From Agrocybe praecox (Eukaryota > Basidiomycota > Agaricomycetes > Agaricales > Agrocybaceae): a DNA stretch of 64,000 nucleotides. The translations under genes and the position numbers were made by a program. The notes under the pieces are model-generated. The model did not search any database. It was not told where the DNA came from and saw nothing but the letters and a program-made list of their open reading frames with translations. This document shows positions 45,629-56,373 of the stretch, in pieces (position 1 is the first letter of the stretch; each line of letters opens with the position of its first letter). The stretch spans positions 3,242,443 to 3,306,442 of the forward strand of contig OZ024843.1 of NCBI GenBank assembly GCA_964017145.1, written 5' to 3'.

Positions 45629-47480
45629 CACGAGCGCATCGATGACGGCCTGATAATTCGCATTAGGAAGCCCCTGCATCACAGCCTGCAATTCCGCTTG
45701 CGTAACAGCGGAATTCTTCGAGAAAGCCGTCTGGAGCATCCCAGTAAACCTTTTATCGACTAACAACCCTCCAACACCATTGATAAGATTCGGTGACAAC
45801 CCGGTTGCGTTAGAGATATAATTCCCTGCAGCTCGCGCTGCCATCTTCCCAAAAGCTTTGCTCACTCCCATTGCGAATCTATTCATTTGGGTATTGTTCC
45901 CTGGCTGCATATGAGGATTAACATAGGGTGCATTGGTTTTAGATGGAGGACTCGGCGGCAAGGCCATTTGAGGGTATACCAACATAGGCGAAGTAGTGGG
46001 GCTCAAGCCTGGATTCCCGGTATAAAGACCAGCACTGGACGGCGGAGAGGCATATCCAGCAGAAAACTGACCCGGTGGTGAATTTGCAGGGTAGCTTGAA
46101 ACAGGCGTCCCCGTAGGTGGTTGAGCAGTGGTTAATATATGGGGGGTAGATAGCGGATTGCTACCATTATTGGGGGCTAAAACTGTATTACTCGAGCCAT
46201 ATCCTGCTGTATACGACTGGGCGCGTTGGTGAGGCTGAGCACCGGAATTTGAACGATATAATTCCGGCTGACCAGCAACCGAACCATTGGGTTGAGGATT
46301 AACGAATGGGGCCGGCCTCTCGGAAGGGCTCGACCTTTGATTGATGTACTTCAGATGAGCCGGCGCAGAAGGACGACTAGTGGAGGGCTCAGGCGTTACG
46401 TTTGGGGTTTGTGGTGGGGAAGACGCCGGCATGACCATTTGGTTCTGAGCTGCAGGCAGAGGCGCCGTGGACAGACTCTCCAGTGTGTCTGTATTGATTA
46501 TTGGAGAACCAATCTTGTTGTCGGGTGGCATGCCGACAACAATTTCGGACGGGTGCGTAAAGCTAATTTGCGGGGATGTGGTATCAGTGACCTGGACATA
46601 GTACCTGAACGAATTTTATTGGACAAAAAAGTGCTAAAAACGCAAAGTAGAGCTTACCAGCGGCCTTGCCTGGAATACATGAATTAGATGGTATCATATA
46701 ATGGAGTACGAGACCACTCACAAAGGCTCAAGATGCTGAATCCATCCCTTAGGAAGAGGTCTGATATCCGGGTTATCCATATCCTTTATATCGGACGGGT
46801 GCGTAAAGCTAGCTTTTGGGGGCATAGTATCGACCTGGACATATAACCTGAACAAATTTTATTGAACAAAAAATTATTAAAAACGCAAGGTAGAGCTTAC
46901 CAGTGGCCTTGCCTGGAATATATGAATTAGACAATATCGTATAACGGAGTACGAGACCACTCACAAAGGCTCATGATGCTGAATCCATCCCTTAGGAAGA
47001 GGTTTGGTATCTGGCTTGGGCATATCATTTAACATTTCGATGATTCAACGGCTCGAGAAAGCAGCGCGTATGCAAAAGCGATGGAGCTCGGTAAGTAGAA
47101 AGTCGCTGCGGGGGAAACCACAACGGTCTGGCACTCAGTGGTAAGTTTATCAGTAAAGGAAGAAAGATATCGCTATCCACGCAAGCCCTCACCCTTAAAT
47201 ATGCGTATACACACCCGTCCGTCTGCTGATAGCCAGGATTGATAGGGCTACTCAATACACGGCAAAGAGGCAGCTCACTCCGGCAGACTGACACTGGTGC
47301 CTGACTATCGATTTGGCACAGCAAAAGGTCGCATCATTGGCAACCGATTTATTGAAAGACTCTTGATTAATATTCCTGATAGACCTGCCATGCTACTCAC
47401 ACCGTGTAAGTAAAGAGTCATGTTTGATGATCAAGCCGAAAGGACATTCCAGCCTTTGCTTTTAGACGCCCATCCAAAAG
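44378..47480. repeat. segmental duplication, copy 2 (contains WW-C)
   Basis: Second copy of the unit at 41048-44375, starting 'catacatccctgtgttacag' and ending 'tagacgcccatccaaaa' at 47480. It is about 0.2 kb shorter overall despite carrying an extra WW cassette, mainly because the Q-rich coding region is shorter. Confidence 0.8.
44534..47035 (-). CDS. WW-C: glutamine-rich protein with two WW domains and a shortened tail
   Basis: Five exons (46965-47035, 46901-46912, 46722-46847, 46658-46669, 44534-46604) join in frame to 763 residues with two consecutive WW-like domains: KPLPKGWIQHHEPL|QGHW|LYVQVDTMPPKASFTHP and RPLPKGWIQHLEPL|QGRW|YYVQVTDTTSPQISFTHP. Both have Phe for the second Trp. Exon 3 fuses the end of domain 1 to the start of domain 2, so the domain was duplicated as an exon cassette. 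The rest parallels WW-B but with a longer pure-Gln run after VIDALVK (about 12 Gln against 4). The frame stops at TAG 44534-44536 in the tail, 29 codons before the TGA that corresponds to the WW-B stop. Confidence 0.75.
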
Positions 47481-47985
47481 AGCAGATTCTTTCATGTTTT
47501 CTCCTTCAAGTTGAACATTTTGTGTTGGGAATTTTGACAAGAACGCTGGAGAAGAATGAAGGAGGGAAGACAAGAGAGAGGGCGCGACTCGCCTCGGGAC
47601 GCCCACTGCCACCGGCGATCGACCTACAATCAAACTTCCCACGCTGAACACGCATGTCAGAGTTTGTCTGACAGTGATAAATGAAGTAGCGAAGTAGCAA
47701 CGAACATTTGACGAATATACAAAGAAGTCAGTCAAAAGTCACACTTCAAAGAGAACTTGTCGGCAGAAACAAGATTGATAAAAAAAGACGCCCGTGTACA
47801 TTATTCGATATAGCTGCAAAAACGTGTGACTAATAACTACATACGATTCATTTACTTCGGGAAACGTAAAACAAGAAAACTAGGACAAGATAGATGGAAT
47901 AGATGATAGAAAAAGATATAACAAAAGCATCTCTGGTTAGACCCAGATATATACCGGACAGAGGTAAATCCAACAACGACGCAGA
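47036..47985. other. WW-C promoter and 3' flank of WW-E
   Basis: 47036-47480 is the duplicated promoter copy, including AGTGGTAAGTTTATCAGTAAAGG and a TATTTAAG element on the minus strand near 47188. 47481-47985 is single-copy AT-rich sequence with no gene recognised. Confidence 0.45.
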
Positions 47986-49161
47986 TCACCAATCACCGCC
48001 ATCGAACCCACCATCGTCACCGTAATCATTGCCACCATAGTCATCCCGACGATCATCTAAGCAAAAATACAGCAGATAAGATAAATCAACAAGTACTAAA
48101 TAACACGATTACTCACCGCCGAAATCTTCGAAAGCGTCCGCAAGCAGGACACCTCCAAGCAGACCAGCGCCAGCTAAGGAACCAAAAGAGTGTCAGAGCC
48201 CAAGGTTTCGAGAGAGAGGGAGAGAAGAAAAGCAACAAACCTCCCAAGGCCACTGAGCCCATGCCCATGCCCGACTTCTGAGGTTTAGCCTGCTGCTGTA
48301 CATAAACAACCTGAGGCTGTTGTTGCTGTGCATAAGGTCCAGGACTGCCATAGCCTCCGCTTCCGCCGCCGCCGCCATATCCTCCTCCACCATATCCACC
48401 CGAACTACTACTCCCGCCATTCATCTTTCCAGCCAATTTCCCTCCTAACAAACCACCAAGCAAACCACCCCCTACAAATAGAAAAGAAGAAGCAAGGCGC
48501 ACGTCAGCACGCTATACCCATGGTAAATTGTACGTGATTCCATTGCGCTATATGTAGCACAACGGCAAAACACAGGATCATGCACGTACCAAGTCCTTTC
48601 CCACCGCTCTGCTGTTGCTGTGGCTGTTGTTGCCCATTCTGTCCATAGCCTCCTGCTCCATAATCTGACCTCGGCTCACTGTTGTATGAATTGCCACCAT
48701 AAGGAGATTGTGATTGTTGAGCTGGGTAATTATTTCCTCCTCCATAACCTTGATAAGATCCTTGGTTATTATCGTAACCGTAGCCTCCTCCTCCTCCTGG
48801 TGGTTGGGGGAAGCCACCGCCATAACTGGACTGGGGCGGTGATGTAGGAGGTGCGTACTGAGACTGAGGCGGAGGCCCTGGCGGTGGTGCGATGCCTGCG
48901 GGGTGGTTCCAGGTTGTAGTAGGCGGAGTGGCTCTAGTATTCACGTAGAACCTTTATTCCCCAATGTTGAGAAATTTCGTAGAAACGGCTGAAAAAGGAA
49001 CTCACCAGGCTTTATAGCTGTAAGTGTAGGTCATTAATCAATTTTGCCGATCTTGCAGGTTTCAAGATAACGTGGACATACCTTGGGTCAAACTGAGTTA
49101 TCCATCCGTCTGGAAGAGGTCTTGGATCAGGGTTGCTTTGGTAAGGGGGAGGAGCAGACAT
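47986..49161 (-). CDS. WW-E: glycine-rich WW-domain protein, likely the conserved parent gene
   Basis: Six exons (49082-49161, 49006-49017, 48590-48951, 48241-48471, 48117-48173, 47986-48056) join to 270 residues. The canonical WW domain has both Trp residues: RPLPDGWITQFDPS|YKAW|FYVNTRATPPTTTWNHP. A Pro/Gln/Gly/Tyr-rich linker (PPPGPPPQSQYAPP, QQPQQQQSGGKGLG) follows. Then come hydrophobic glycine repeats GGGLLGGLLGGKLAGKM and AGAGLLGGVLLADAFEDFG around a Gly/Tyr-rich loop. The tail is acidic (DDRRDDYGGNDYGDDGG). Short size and intact domain match widespread fungal WW proteins, so this is probably the ancestor of WW-A/B/C. The 12-base micro-exon is shared. An upstream in-frame ATG at 49299 is rejected as unlike the family. 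Confidence 0.85.
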
Positions 49162-49554
49162 GTAGTACGAAAGAAAGAAAGAGAGAGATGTTAAAAGGTT
49201 TGGACGATGGATTGGCTTATTATATGGATTTGACCAAGGTAGCACAGGATCACGCAGCAATTTGCCGAACGGGCCGTAGTAGTGGCCAAAAGGGGACAAT
49301 GATATGACAAAATTACTGTATAATTATCGGAGTCCAGGCAATATTATCGCAAGGCCGTTAAGAATACATGAGAGTATGAATGGTAGGGCGGTATAAACCC
49401 TACAGTAATATAAAAACAATAAGGTGAGACAAGCATTATATCGCAAAATAGTATAAAAAATGAAGACAAGAACCAAGAAGCATTCATAAATATACTGCCC
49501 TACAGCGATGAATAAAGCTTCCCAGATATCGCTGTCGCATGAAAGTTAGTTCAT
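49162..49554. other. WW-E promoter and HMG gene 3' flank
   Basis: 393 bases, AT-rich. No gene was recognised. Confidence 0.45.
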
Positions 49555-50560
49555 TTATGCTTTCGAGCTTTTCTTGTTCTTGGAGGTGGGTTTGACAGAC
49601 TCAGTTCGTCGCTTCTTCGTCACAGGAACAGGTTTCTCTTCCTCTTCCTCACTTGACTCGCTCTCCGACGCGGTTGCGTTAACGGCAGGTAACTCTTCGT
49701 CCTCTGATTCCTCCTCCTCTGACGATTCGGTAGTGGGAGACACTTCCTCGGCACGAGGTGGGGGGCGAGCGTGGACTGGAGAAGCGGGGGCAGCATTTGC
49801 AGCTTTGGGAGCACGAGACTTTCGTTTTTTAACCTAATCGAGTTGTTAAAAAAAGAGTTGTTCAATAGCGAAGAATACTCACGGTTTGTGCTGCGGCAGT
49901 AGCTGCGTTTGCTGCTTCCACCTCCTCGGGTGAACGGTTGTCGTACGCTGTCTTTTGCACATTGTAGGAATCTTTCGCGGTTCTGTTCATTTCATTGTAA
50001 ACCTGAGCGGATGGAACGCGGTTGGTAAGATATAAATTCAACAATGACGCGACGTACCTCTTTTTGCGCGTCTGTCATGTGCTTCCATTTCTCTGCAATC
50101 ATGCCCAAAAGTTCTGTGTTGGAGAGATCGGGGAATTCTTCCTTGAGTGTCGCGCGGACTGTGTTCTGGAAGATAATGTAAGACGAGGGGGGGCGTTTTG
50201 GGGCATTGGGGTCTTTTGTTTTTGTTTTACGCTTGCGTTTCTTGCCGTCCTCTTCTAAAGGGAGGGCGTCTTTACTTTTACCCTTTGCATGGTCGTCAAG
50301 CGTGCCTATATATTGAAGATATCAGACGCGTCTAAGCACGCAAAAAAATAAGGTACCGTTTATGAGATCAGCAACCTCTGTTGAAAAAGTAGAGTCCTTG
50401 ACGATTTTAGCAAAGGTCTCTGCGATTTGAGCACAATTTCTCATGGAGTCGGCGACGGCGGTGAGACTCTCTGCAAGCTATTGGAGGAATGAGGACTAGA
50501 ATAAAGAGAAAAAAGAAAGACACGAACCTGAGCGCGTTGTGACTCGAACTTTGAAGCCAT
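49555..50560 (-). CDS. HMG-box DNA-binding protein
   Basis: Nuclear chromatin protein. The start MASKFESQRAQ is followed by a helical N-terminal segment (LAESLTAVADSMRNCAQIAETFAKIVKD). Then a basic stretch GKKRKRKTKTKDPNAPKRP leads into an HMGB-type box (PSSYIIFQNTVRATLKEEFPDL..., MIAEKWKHMTDAQKEVYNEM). The C-terminal third is acidic and serine-rich (SESESSEEEEE, EEEESEDEELP) with KKR motifs, ending KNKKSSKA. About five or six exons. Resembles fungal HMG proteins of the Nhp6/Nhp10 type but with an added N-terminal helix, so I give no symbol. Confidence 0.85.
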
Positions 50561-50773
50561 GGTTGGAGGATAAGTAATGGAAAAAAATGAAATGTTGTTC
50601 TTGATGAGAATGTCTCGGTGACCGTGGGAAATAGGAGTATGAAGCGGAGAATAGAAAATAAGGAGAAAGAGGCGGTGAGCGGACGATGAACAACAAACAA
50701 TACTACTACTACAACCAGAGACTGACAAACAAGAGAGAGGTGCTGCCCGCCCTCTTTTTTAAGATAAAAAAGA
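50561..50773. promoter_or_regulatory. 213-bp divergent promoter, HMG/PNUTS
   Basis: Shared upstream region of the HMG-box and PNUTS-like genes. Purine-rich on the plus strand with GGTGACCGT-like motif near 50618. Confidence 0.4.
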
Positions 50774-53700
50774 ATGGATTCGAATATGTACAACCAATGG
50801 GTACAGTCGCCCATGCAAGAGAATGAGCAGCCAAGAGCCGACGAATGGCCAAAGGATCGCCCAAATCCTGTCGATATGTCCGATTTCACCACTCTCAATG
50901 AAGGTTGGTCTCTTAAATCTCCCCACAGAGGTCACGCCCTCATTTCCCCCCCTACAGCTGCCTCCTCTCAGGCCTTCTACACCCCTTATGCTCAGCAGTA
51001 CTACATACCCTCCCCTTTCCCCAATACCGTCGCTTATGGCTCCCAGTGGCAGGCCGCCGTCCCTCTCTCCAACTACTCCAGTCTCAACGGCGCCACGACG
51101 AGTACCCAAACTCAACAGCAGCAGCAACAGCAGCAGCATTCACCACAATCACATCCATCGTCATCATCACACATGCTGATCGAGTACGTGTTCTTTTTCT
51201 CTTTGTAAAATCTTCTGTTCATTTCCAACTAGCCCGGTTTTGAACATGAATCTCAGCGACTCAAATATGCAGTCCTCCTTTTCGCACACTTCCTCTTTTC
51301 AACCGCAGCTTTCTCCCCAGTTGCAACATCAACAACCCCAGCAGCAGCAGCCACAGCATATGACCGCACAGCAGCATCAACAGCCACAACCTACTATTCG
51401 CACACAACAGCAATATTATCCTCAACATGTCATGTTTCCGTCCTATTATCGACCTCCGACCCAAGCCACTCCTCAGGGTACTCTATCGCCCCAGGCCCTT
51501 CACTCTCCGACCACGTCTAATTCCATGATGGGCATCATTCCTACCAGTTCTTTTTATGGCCATCAACAACAACCGCAAATGCAAGCTGGGCCTTCTCAGC
51601 ACCAGCATCTACAACTTCAACAGCAGCCGCAACAGCAGCAGCAGCCACAACTGCAACAGTTATCGACCCAGCTGCAACCGACGGCATCTCCTATAGCTTC
51701 GACATCCCAGATTCCCATTAGCCCGACCGAGCCGATACCCGCGCCTGGCCTAACTCTAGAACAAAAAGAAGAACAGGCTCGGATATTCAAACAGTCCCTC
51801 AAACCTCTATTGCAGCCGACGGCATTCAGCGGAGCTCAGGCCGTGAATCAACTAACCAATCTCATTATAGAATATGGTGTGACTGAAGTAGATGCACCGA
51901 CGCGATTGGATATCCTTGCACGGATACGTGATTGTGCTGGTAACCACTACTACCGTGCTTGGTCTGAGAATATCAGTGCTATGGAGATAACCCGTGAATG
52001 GATCAAAGCTGCAGCCAAGGGCAATAGTATTGTCCTGACAGAGACAACTATGCCTCTTCTCCATGTGAGCTTTCAAACGTCCAATAATATCATTACGGCA
52101 TGCCTGACATCTTCTAATTCTGTCAGCTCATCGATCGCCTTCCTCTAACTGTCGAGTCGCTAAGTTCGTCCAAGTTAGGTAAAGTTATTAGAAAGCTAGT
52201 AAAGGATGAACCATCCTCTGGTGAGTCTAACGTTTCTATTATGCCAGCGGGTCCGGATGGTATGCATATTGCGGTTGTGCTCTCATGTGATAAAGTCCCC
52301 AAACTGTATATGCAGCTTCTTATCCGCCGCCGTACACGTTACTCACATAGGGCCTCCTTGAGATGCCTGAGAGGCCCGCTTGACCATAATCCTTTTTTTT
52401 ACTACACGAAAAAAGAAAAAAGAAAAAAAAATCCGTGTGTCATCCGCATCCTGCTCTTTGTTATGGACACCCAAAGATATCATCATCATCATCATCATCA
52501 TCAATTCTTTTCTGAGATCCGTAAAATAATAAATGTATCTAACTATTTTCTCCATCATTCTATTTGCTTTCTTCGCATAATATAGCAATCAAGGACATGG
52601 CATCCAACCTCGAACGAAGATGGCGAGATATGATTTCAAATGCGGACGCGAGCAAGAAAGCTCAAGAAAGTAAAGTTTCCGAAGGTCAGTCACGTCAGTC
52701 CATCGTACGACCTCCATGCGCTAAAATGTCACTGTCATTTGTTCTAGATCTAAAAACGAAGAAGAGGAAGCTGGTCGAATCCGCTCCGACAAAGGTAGCT
52801 GCTGTGGCCAAGAAGCCTGCGTTGGGTAGCGCGTCAGCGACGAGACCCGTCACGGTGAAGCGCGAGCCGACGACGATAACATCAACAAAATCAGCGACAG
52901 CGGTGAAGGACGCGAAAGCGGATTCGTCGTTCTTCTCTGCTCCGAAACCCAAAGCGAAGCTACCGTCGTTCAAGAAAGCGCCTATACCTCCTCCGGTAAA
53001 GAAGGAAGAGGGTATTGCTATGGGCTCATCATTCGATCCGTTTCAAGAGGCTCTCAAAGCGATGAAATCGCGCAAAGACTCTCCAGCCGTGCAGACACCG
53101 CCTTCCATCTCAGCCACCTCAACAAATGAAAGCCAGCCTGGACTTGCCAAAAATGGTAGAAAGAAGAAAACAGTGACTTGGCGGCCTGATCACGAACTCG
53201 TCGCTATAAAGGAGATTGAAAGGGCAGTCTATGACGATGACCCAGTAGATGTCAGCTTTGTTTTCCTTTCGTTTTTCGTATTACCGTACATTGATTTGGT
53301 TTGTTGGTATATTCAGGGATCGCACTTTGGTCACAGCATTCGTGAATTAGAACGTGGAGAAGGTGCTGCACTGCATGCGCACCTGTTCGAAGAAACAATT
53401 GATTGGGCAGAGCCTTTGCGTAAGCACAGCGTCATTTATAAAAAAAGATGACCACAGTTTTTAATAACGGAATATTATTATGTAGTTGTTGAAATCCCAC
53501 CCGAACCGGAGAACGTACCGCCGAAGATCCCGCAAGGCGGAAACAGTGAGGAAAAGCTGGTGCAAGAAGAGAGAGAGCAAACGGCGTTAGGAGCGGTTTA
53601 TATGTCGCTAAATCAAATACCAGATTCACCCGCGGAACCCAGTCAGATAATTTCTGAAGAGGAGGTGGACAGAGATGTGGCACACATGACGGTTGGGCCT

Positions 53701-54298
53701 GAAAACGATGTTGTCTTCGGGAATGATGGTACTACGCCCACGCCAGCAGCTTCCGTGGCTGATCTGGTAGGACAGCTAGGAAACGACCAAATGGATACTA
53801 CTGTGAATACAGTCGGCCCGAGTCCGGGGCTCGATTTGGCAGCAGCGGCGCAGAGTTTCCTTCCGCAAGAACAGCTGCAATTGCTTCTGCAGCAGTTACA
53901 AGTGCCCGGTGGGCCATTCGGAGCTGTTGCTCCATATAACACCAATCCGGCTGATCCATCCTGGACATCAACGCCGAATAATTTTGGGACCGATTACGGG
54001 TATCACGAGGATCATCAGGCCGACCAACAACAGCAAGATTATCGATGGTCAGATGGACGGGGTCGCGGACGGGGATATGTTCGAGGCGGCCGGGGGAGAG
54101 GCAGAGGTGACGAGAGCTTTAGACCGTACAACACCAACATCAATAAAAAGAAAATGGCTTGCAGTTTCTTTGCAGCAGGAAGGCGAGCATTGAAATCCAT
54201 AAATTCAAATAAGACTGAGACTGATTGGATCCTCCGAAATTAACAGATGCAAATACGGAGATTCGTGTGGCTATACACACGATGTCAGCATGTTATAA
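50774..54298 (+). CDS. PNUTS-like protein phosphatase 1 nuclear targeting subunit (TFIIS-N + TVTW + CCCH)
   Basis: Eight exons (50774-51183, 51233-52064, 52127-52220, 52586-52684, 52748-53250, 53317-53419, 53486-54182, 54247-54298) join to 929 residues. A Gln-rich N-terminus precedes a TFIIS N-terminal (LW) domain (LLHLIDRLPLTVESLSSSKLGKVIRKL, SNLERRWRDMI). The PP1-docking motif RKKKTVTWRPDHEL lies at residues about 617-630; TVTW is the RVxF-type motif of metazoan PNUTS (PPP1R10). The C-terminus has an RG-rich stretch and a CCCH finger, CSFFAAGRCKYGDSCGYTH. The same three elements in the same order define PNUTS, which directs PP1 to RNA polymerase II during termination. The last intron is GC-AG and splits the finger. 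Intron 3 (366 bases) is unusually long. Confidence 0.85.
52478..52503. repeat. (ATC)n microsatellite inside PNUTS intron 3
   Basis: About eight uninterrupted ATC/CAT trinucleotides within the long third intron. Polymorphism would be expected, and coding is not affected. Confidence 0.8.
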
Positions 54299-55532
54299 CA
54301 TTCAGTTCTGGGACAAAACACACATTGTATACCATCCATACTCATTTTATGCTTTCATTATGCCACACTTCAGATATAATTGTGATAAACCCTAATATGA
54401 ACACCTGAAATTCAGTGGCACCAGTCTGTCGGTTTATGTACGTCATCGCGTCGCCGGCAGTGCAGACGGCTTGACTGTTCCACGATCTAGTTTTAAGCGC
54501 TGAAAGATAAGGGATATGAGTGTCCAGCGATTTCAAAAGTCATTAGTGAAGTTGGGTTTGGTGGACATCGATATGCTAAGTTTACTGGTCTAAGTATTAA
54601 AGGTAACAGGAAGTCAAAGGTTAATTCATCGAACAATTACGAGATCACGATAAAAAATTCCTATCTATTGTAAAAAAAAACAAATAACGAGGAAAACGCG
54701 GCTAATTTTCTGCTGAGCTGATAGAACCTGCGATATATTAGGCGCTCGACCTTTTGTCTCCTACGTTTCTATTCGGCGAATATACTGGATCTTATCGATT
54801 ATCGCGCGCGGGAAATTATGTTCGATCTGTCAAGTCCTTTTATAGGTTTTTGTATGACTTGCTTTCACTACCATTGCGAATTCATGGGCCTATTTCCATG
54901 CATTGGAGTAGAACCACCCAAGCACCCTCTTTCTCAAGCTTTTCCAAAGCTAATAGAGGCCCTTCATTTATTATTATCATTTTCCCACACAAATTAGGGT
55001 TTTGAGTACTCTCGAAAGATTGTTGTTCACGAAATATGAAGTCATACAGCCAGGAGTACTGGTTTAGTTGATAACATCCCGCGAAGAGCTGAAATTCCAC
55101 GATCGCTCCAAAGCCGGGGATTGATGATATCAATGGCAAACAAACAGACACACCTTACAACGCACGTTCTTGCTTTCAAGATCAAAGGAGACAGGTTAAA
55201 CCTGAGATTGTCGAGGCCTAGTAAAAGTACAAGATGAGTGCTCACTGAATATAATAAACAAATATTTTGCCTTGAGCAAGAGATCCAAAGGGAGATAAGT
55301 GGCGTAAGTAGGTTACAATCTAAAAAACAGGCAGCAAAAAATAGAGAGCAAGCAAAAATAGGACGACGAAAAAAAAAAAGTAACTAAGTAAAACGTATAG
55401 CCTTGGGAAAGCTTCTGAGTGCTGTTGGTATACACTGCAGCAATGAAAACTAAACCAGAAGGAAATGACATAAAATGAAGAGTGATAGCAAAGAGAATAA
55501 GACACAAGGCGTGCGCTGCCAGTCAACACGCA
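54299..55532. other. 1.2-kb tail-to-tail spacer PNUTS/LDB
   Basis: AT-rich with A-runs and no supported gene. Short frames of 60-90 residues lack motifs. Confidence 0.5.
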
Positions 55533-56335
55533 TCATCCTGCGCCGCTGTTGGTTCCCGCTCGTACTCTTTTCCGAGGTGCACGTTTTGAAGGCTGTTCGG
55601 AATTGCCTACCGTCGGTGAGGACGCATCGCCTGCTTGTTTACGTTTCAGACCGGTGTTAGCTAATGCCGGAGTGTTGTTTGTTGTCCCTCCAGAAGAGAC
55701 GGCAGGCGATGACGCAGGACCCCCTGACTGGGACGGCGTCTGACTTTGCTGTGGCGGTGGGATTGTCTTGTTCTGCTTATCCGGAGAATTTGTTTGTGAT
55801 GGCGTATTCTTAGGGGAGTTGTTCATCGACGATGACGAATTAGTGGGTTGAGGGTTTGTAACGGACGGTGGGGCACTGGTATATAATGTTACGGGGGGCG
55901 TTTGCCCAATAGAGGGAGGAAATGAGGGGAAGGGATGAGATACAAGCGTCATGCTGGTACTGCCGTTGGTTTGAATTGTCGTGGGCTGCGGTGACTCCCC
56001 AGATGCTGCTTGCGTATCACGGAGCTTTGTTGCATATCTTGCCAACGCGTCTAGAAGGCGTCGGCTACTTAGTACATTGAACCTTGGTGAATACTCGAAG
56101 AAAATAAAGCATACCTCGAGGCCCTAGACCATTCGCTCCAGCAAACGATATAAGATCCGTCATAGCGCTGACACTCTCTGCCAGTTCTAGACACCGCATC
56201 GTGGCTTGAGGAATACCGAAGTCATTTACTGGTTCTCCTGGCATCGTCGCTCGCTCGATATTGAGGTTGGGCTCATCCCATCTCTTCTCCTCTTCAATCA
56301 CGTCGGCAAACCTTTGGTCCGTGAACATTGCACCC

Positions 56336-56373
<38 letters not shown>

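Noticed and set aside
46722..47035. Separate solo WW-domain gene upstream of WW-C
   Set aside because: Its exons splice in frame and in phase into the second WW cassette, so it is read as part of WW-C.
49162..49299. Upstream ATG for WW-E at 49299
   Set aside because: The added residues are unlike the family; MSAPPPYQ at 49161 is the usual start of such WW proteins.
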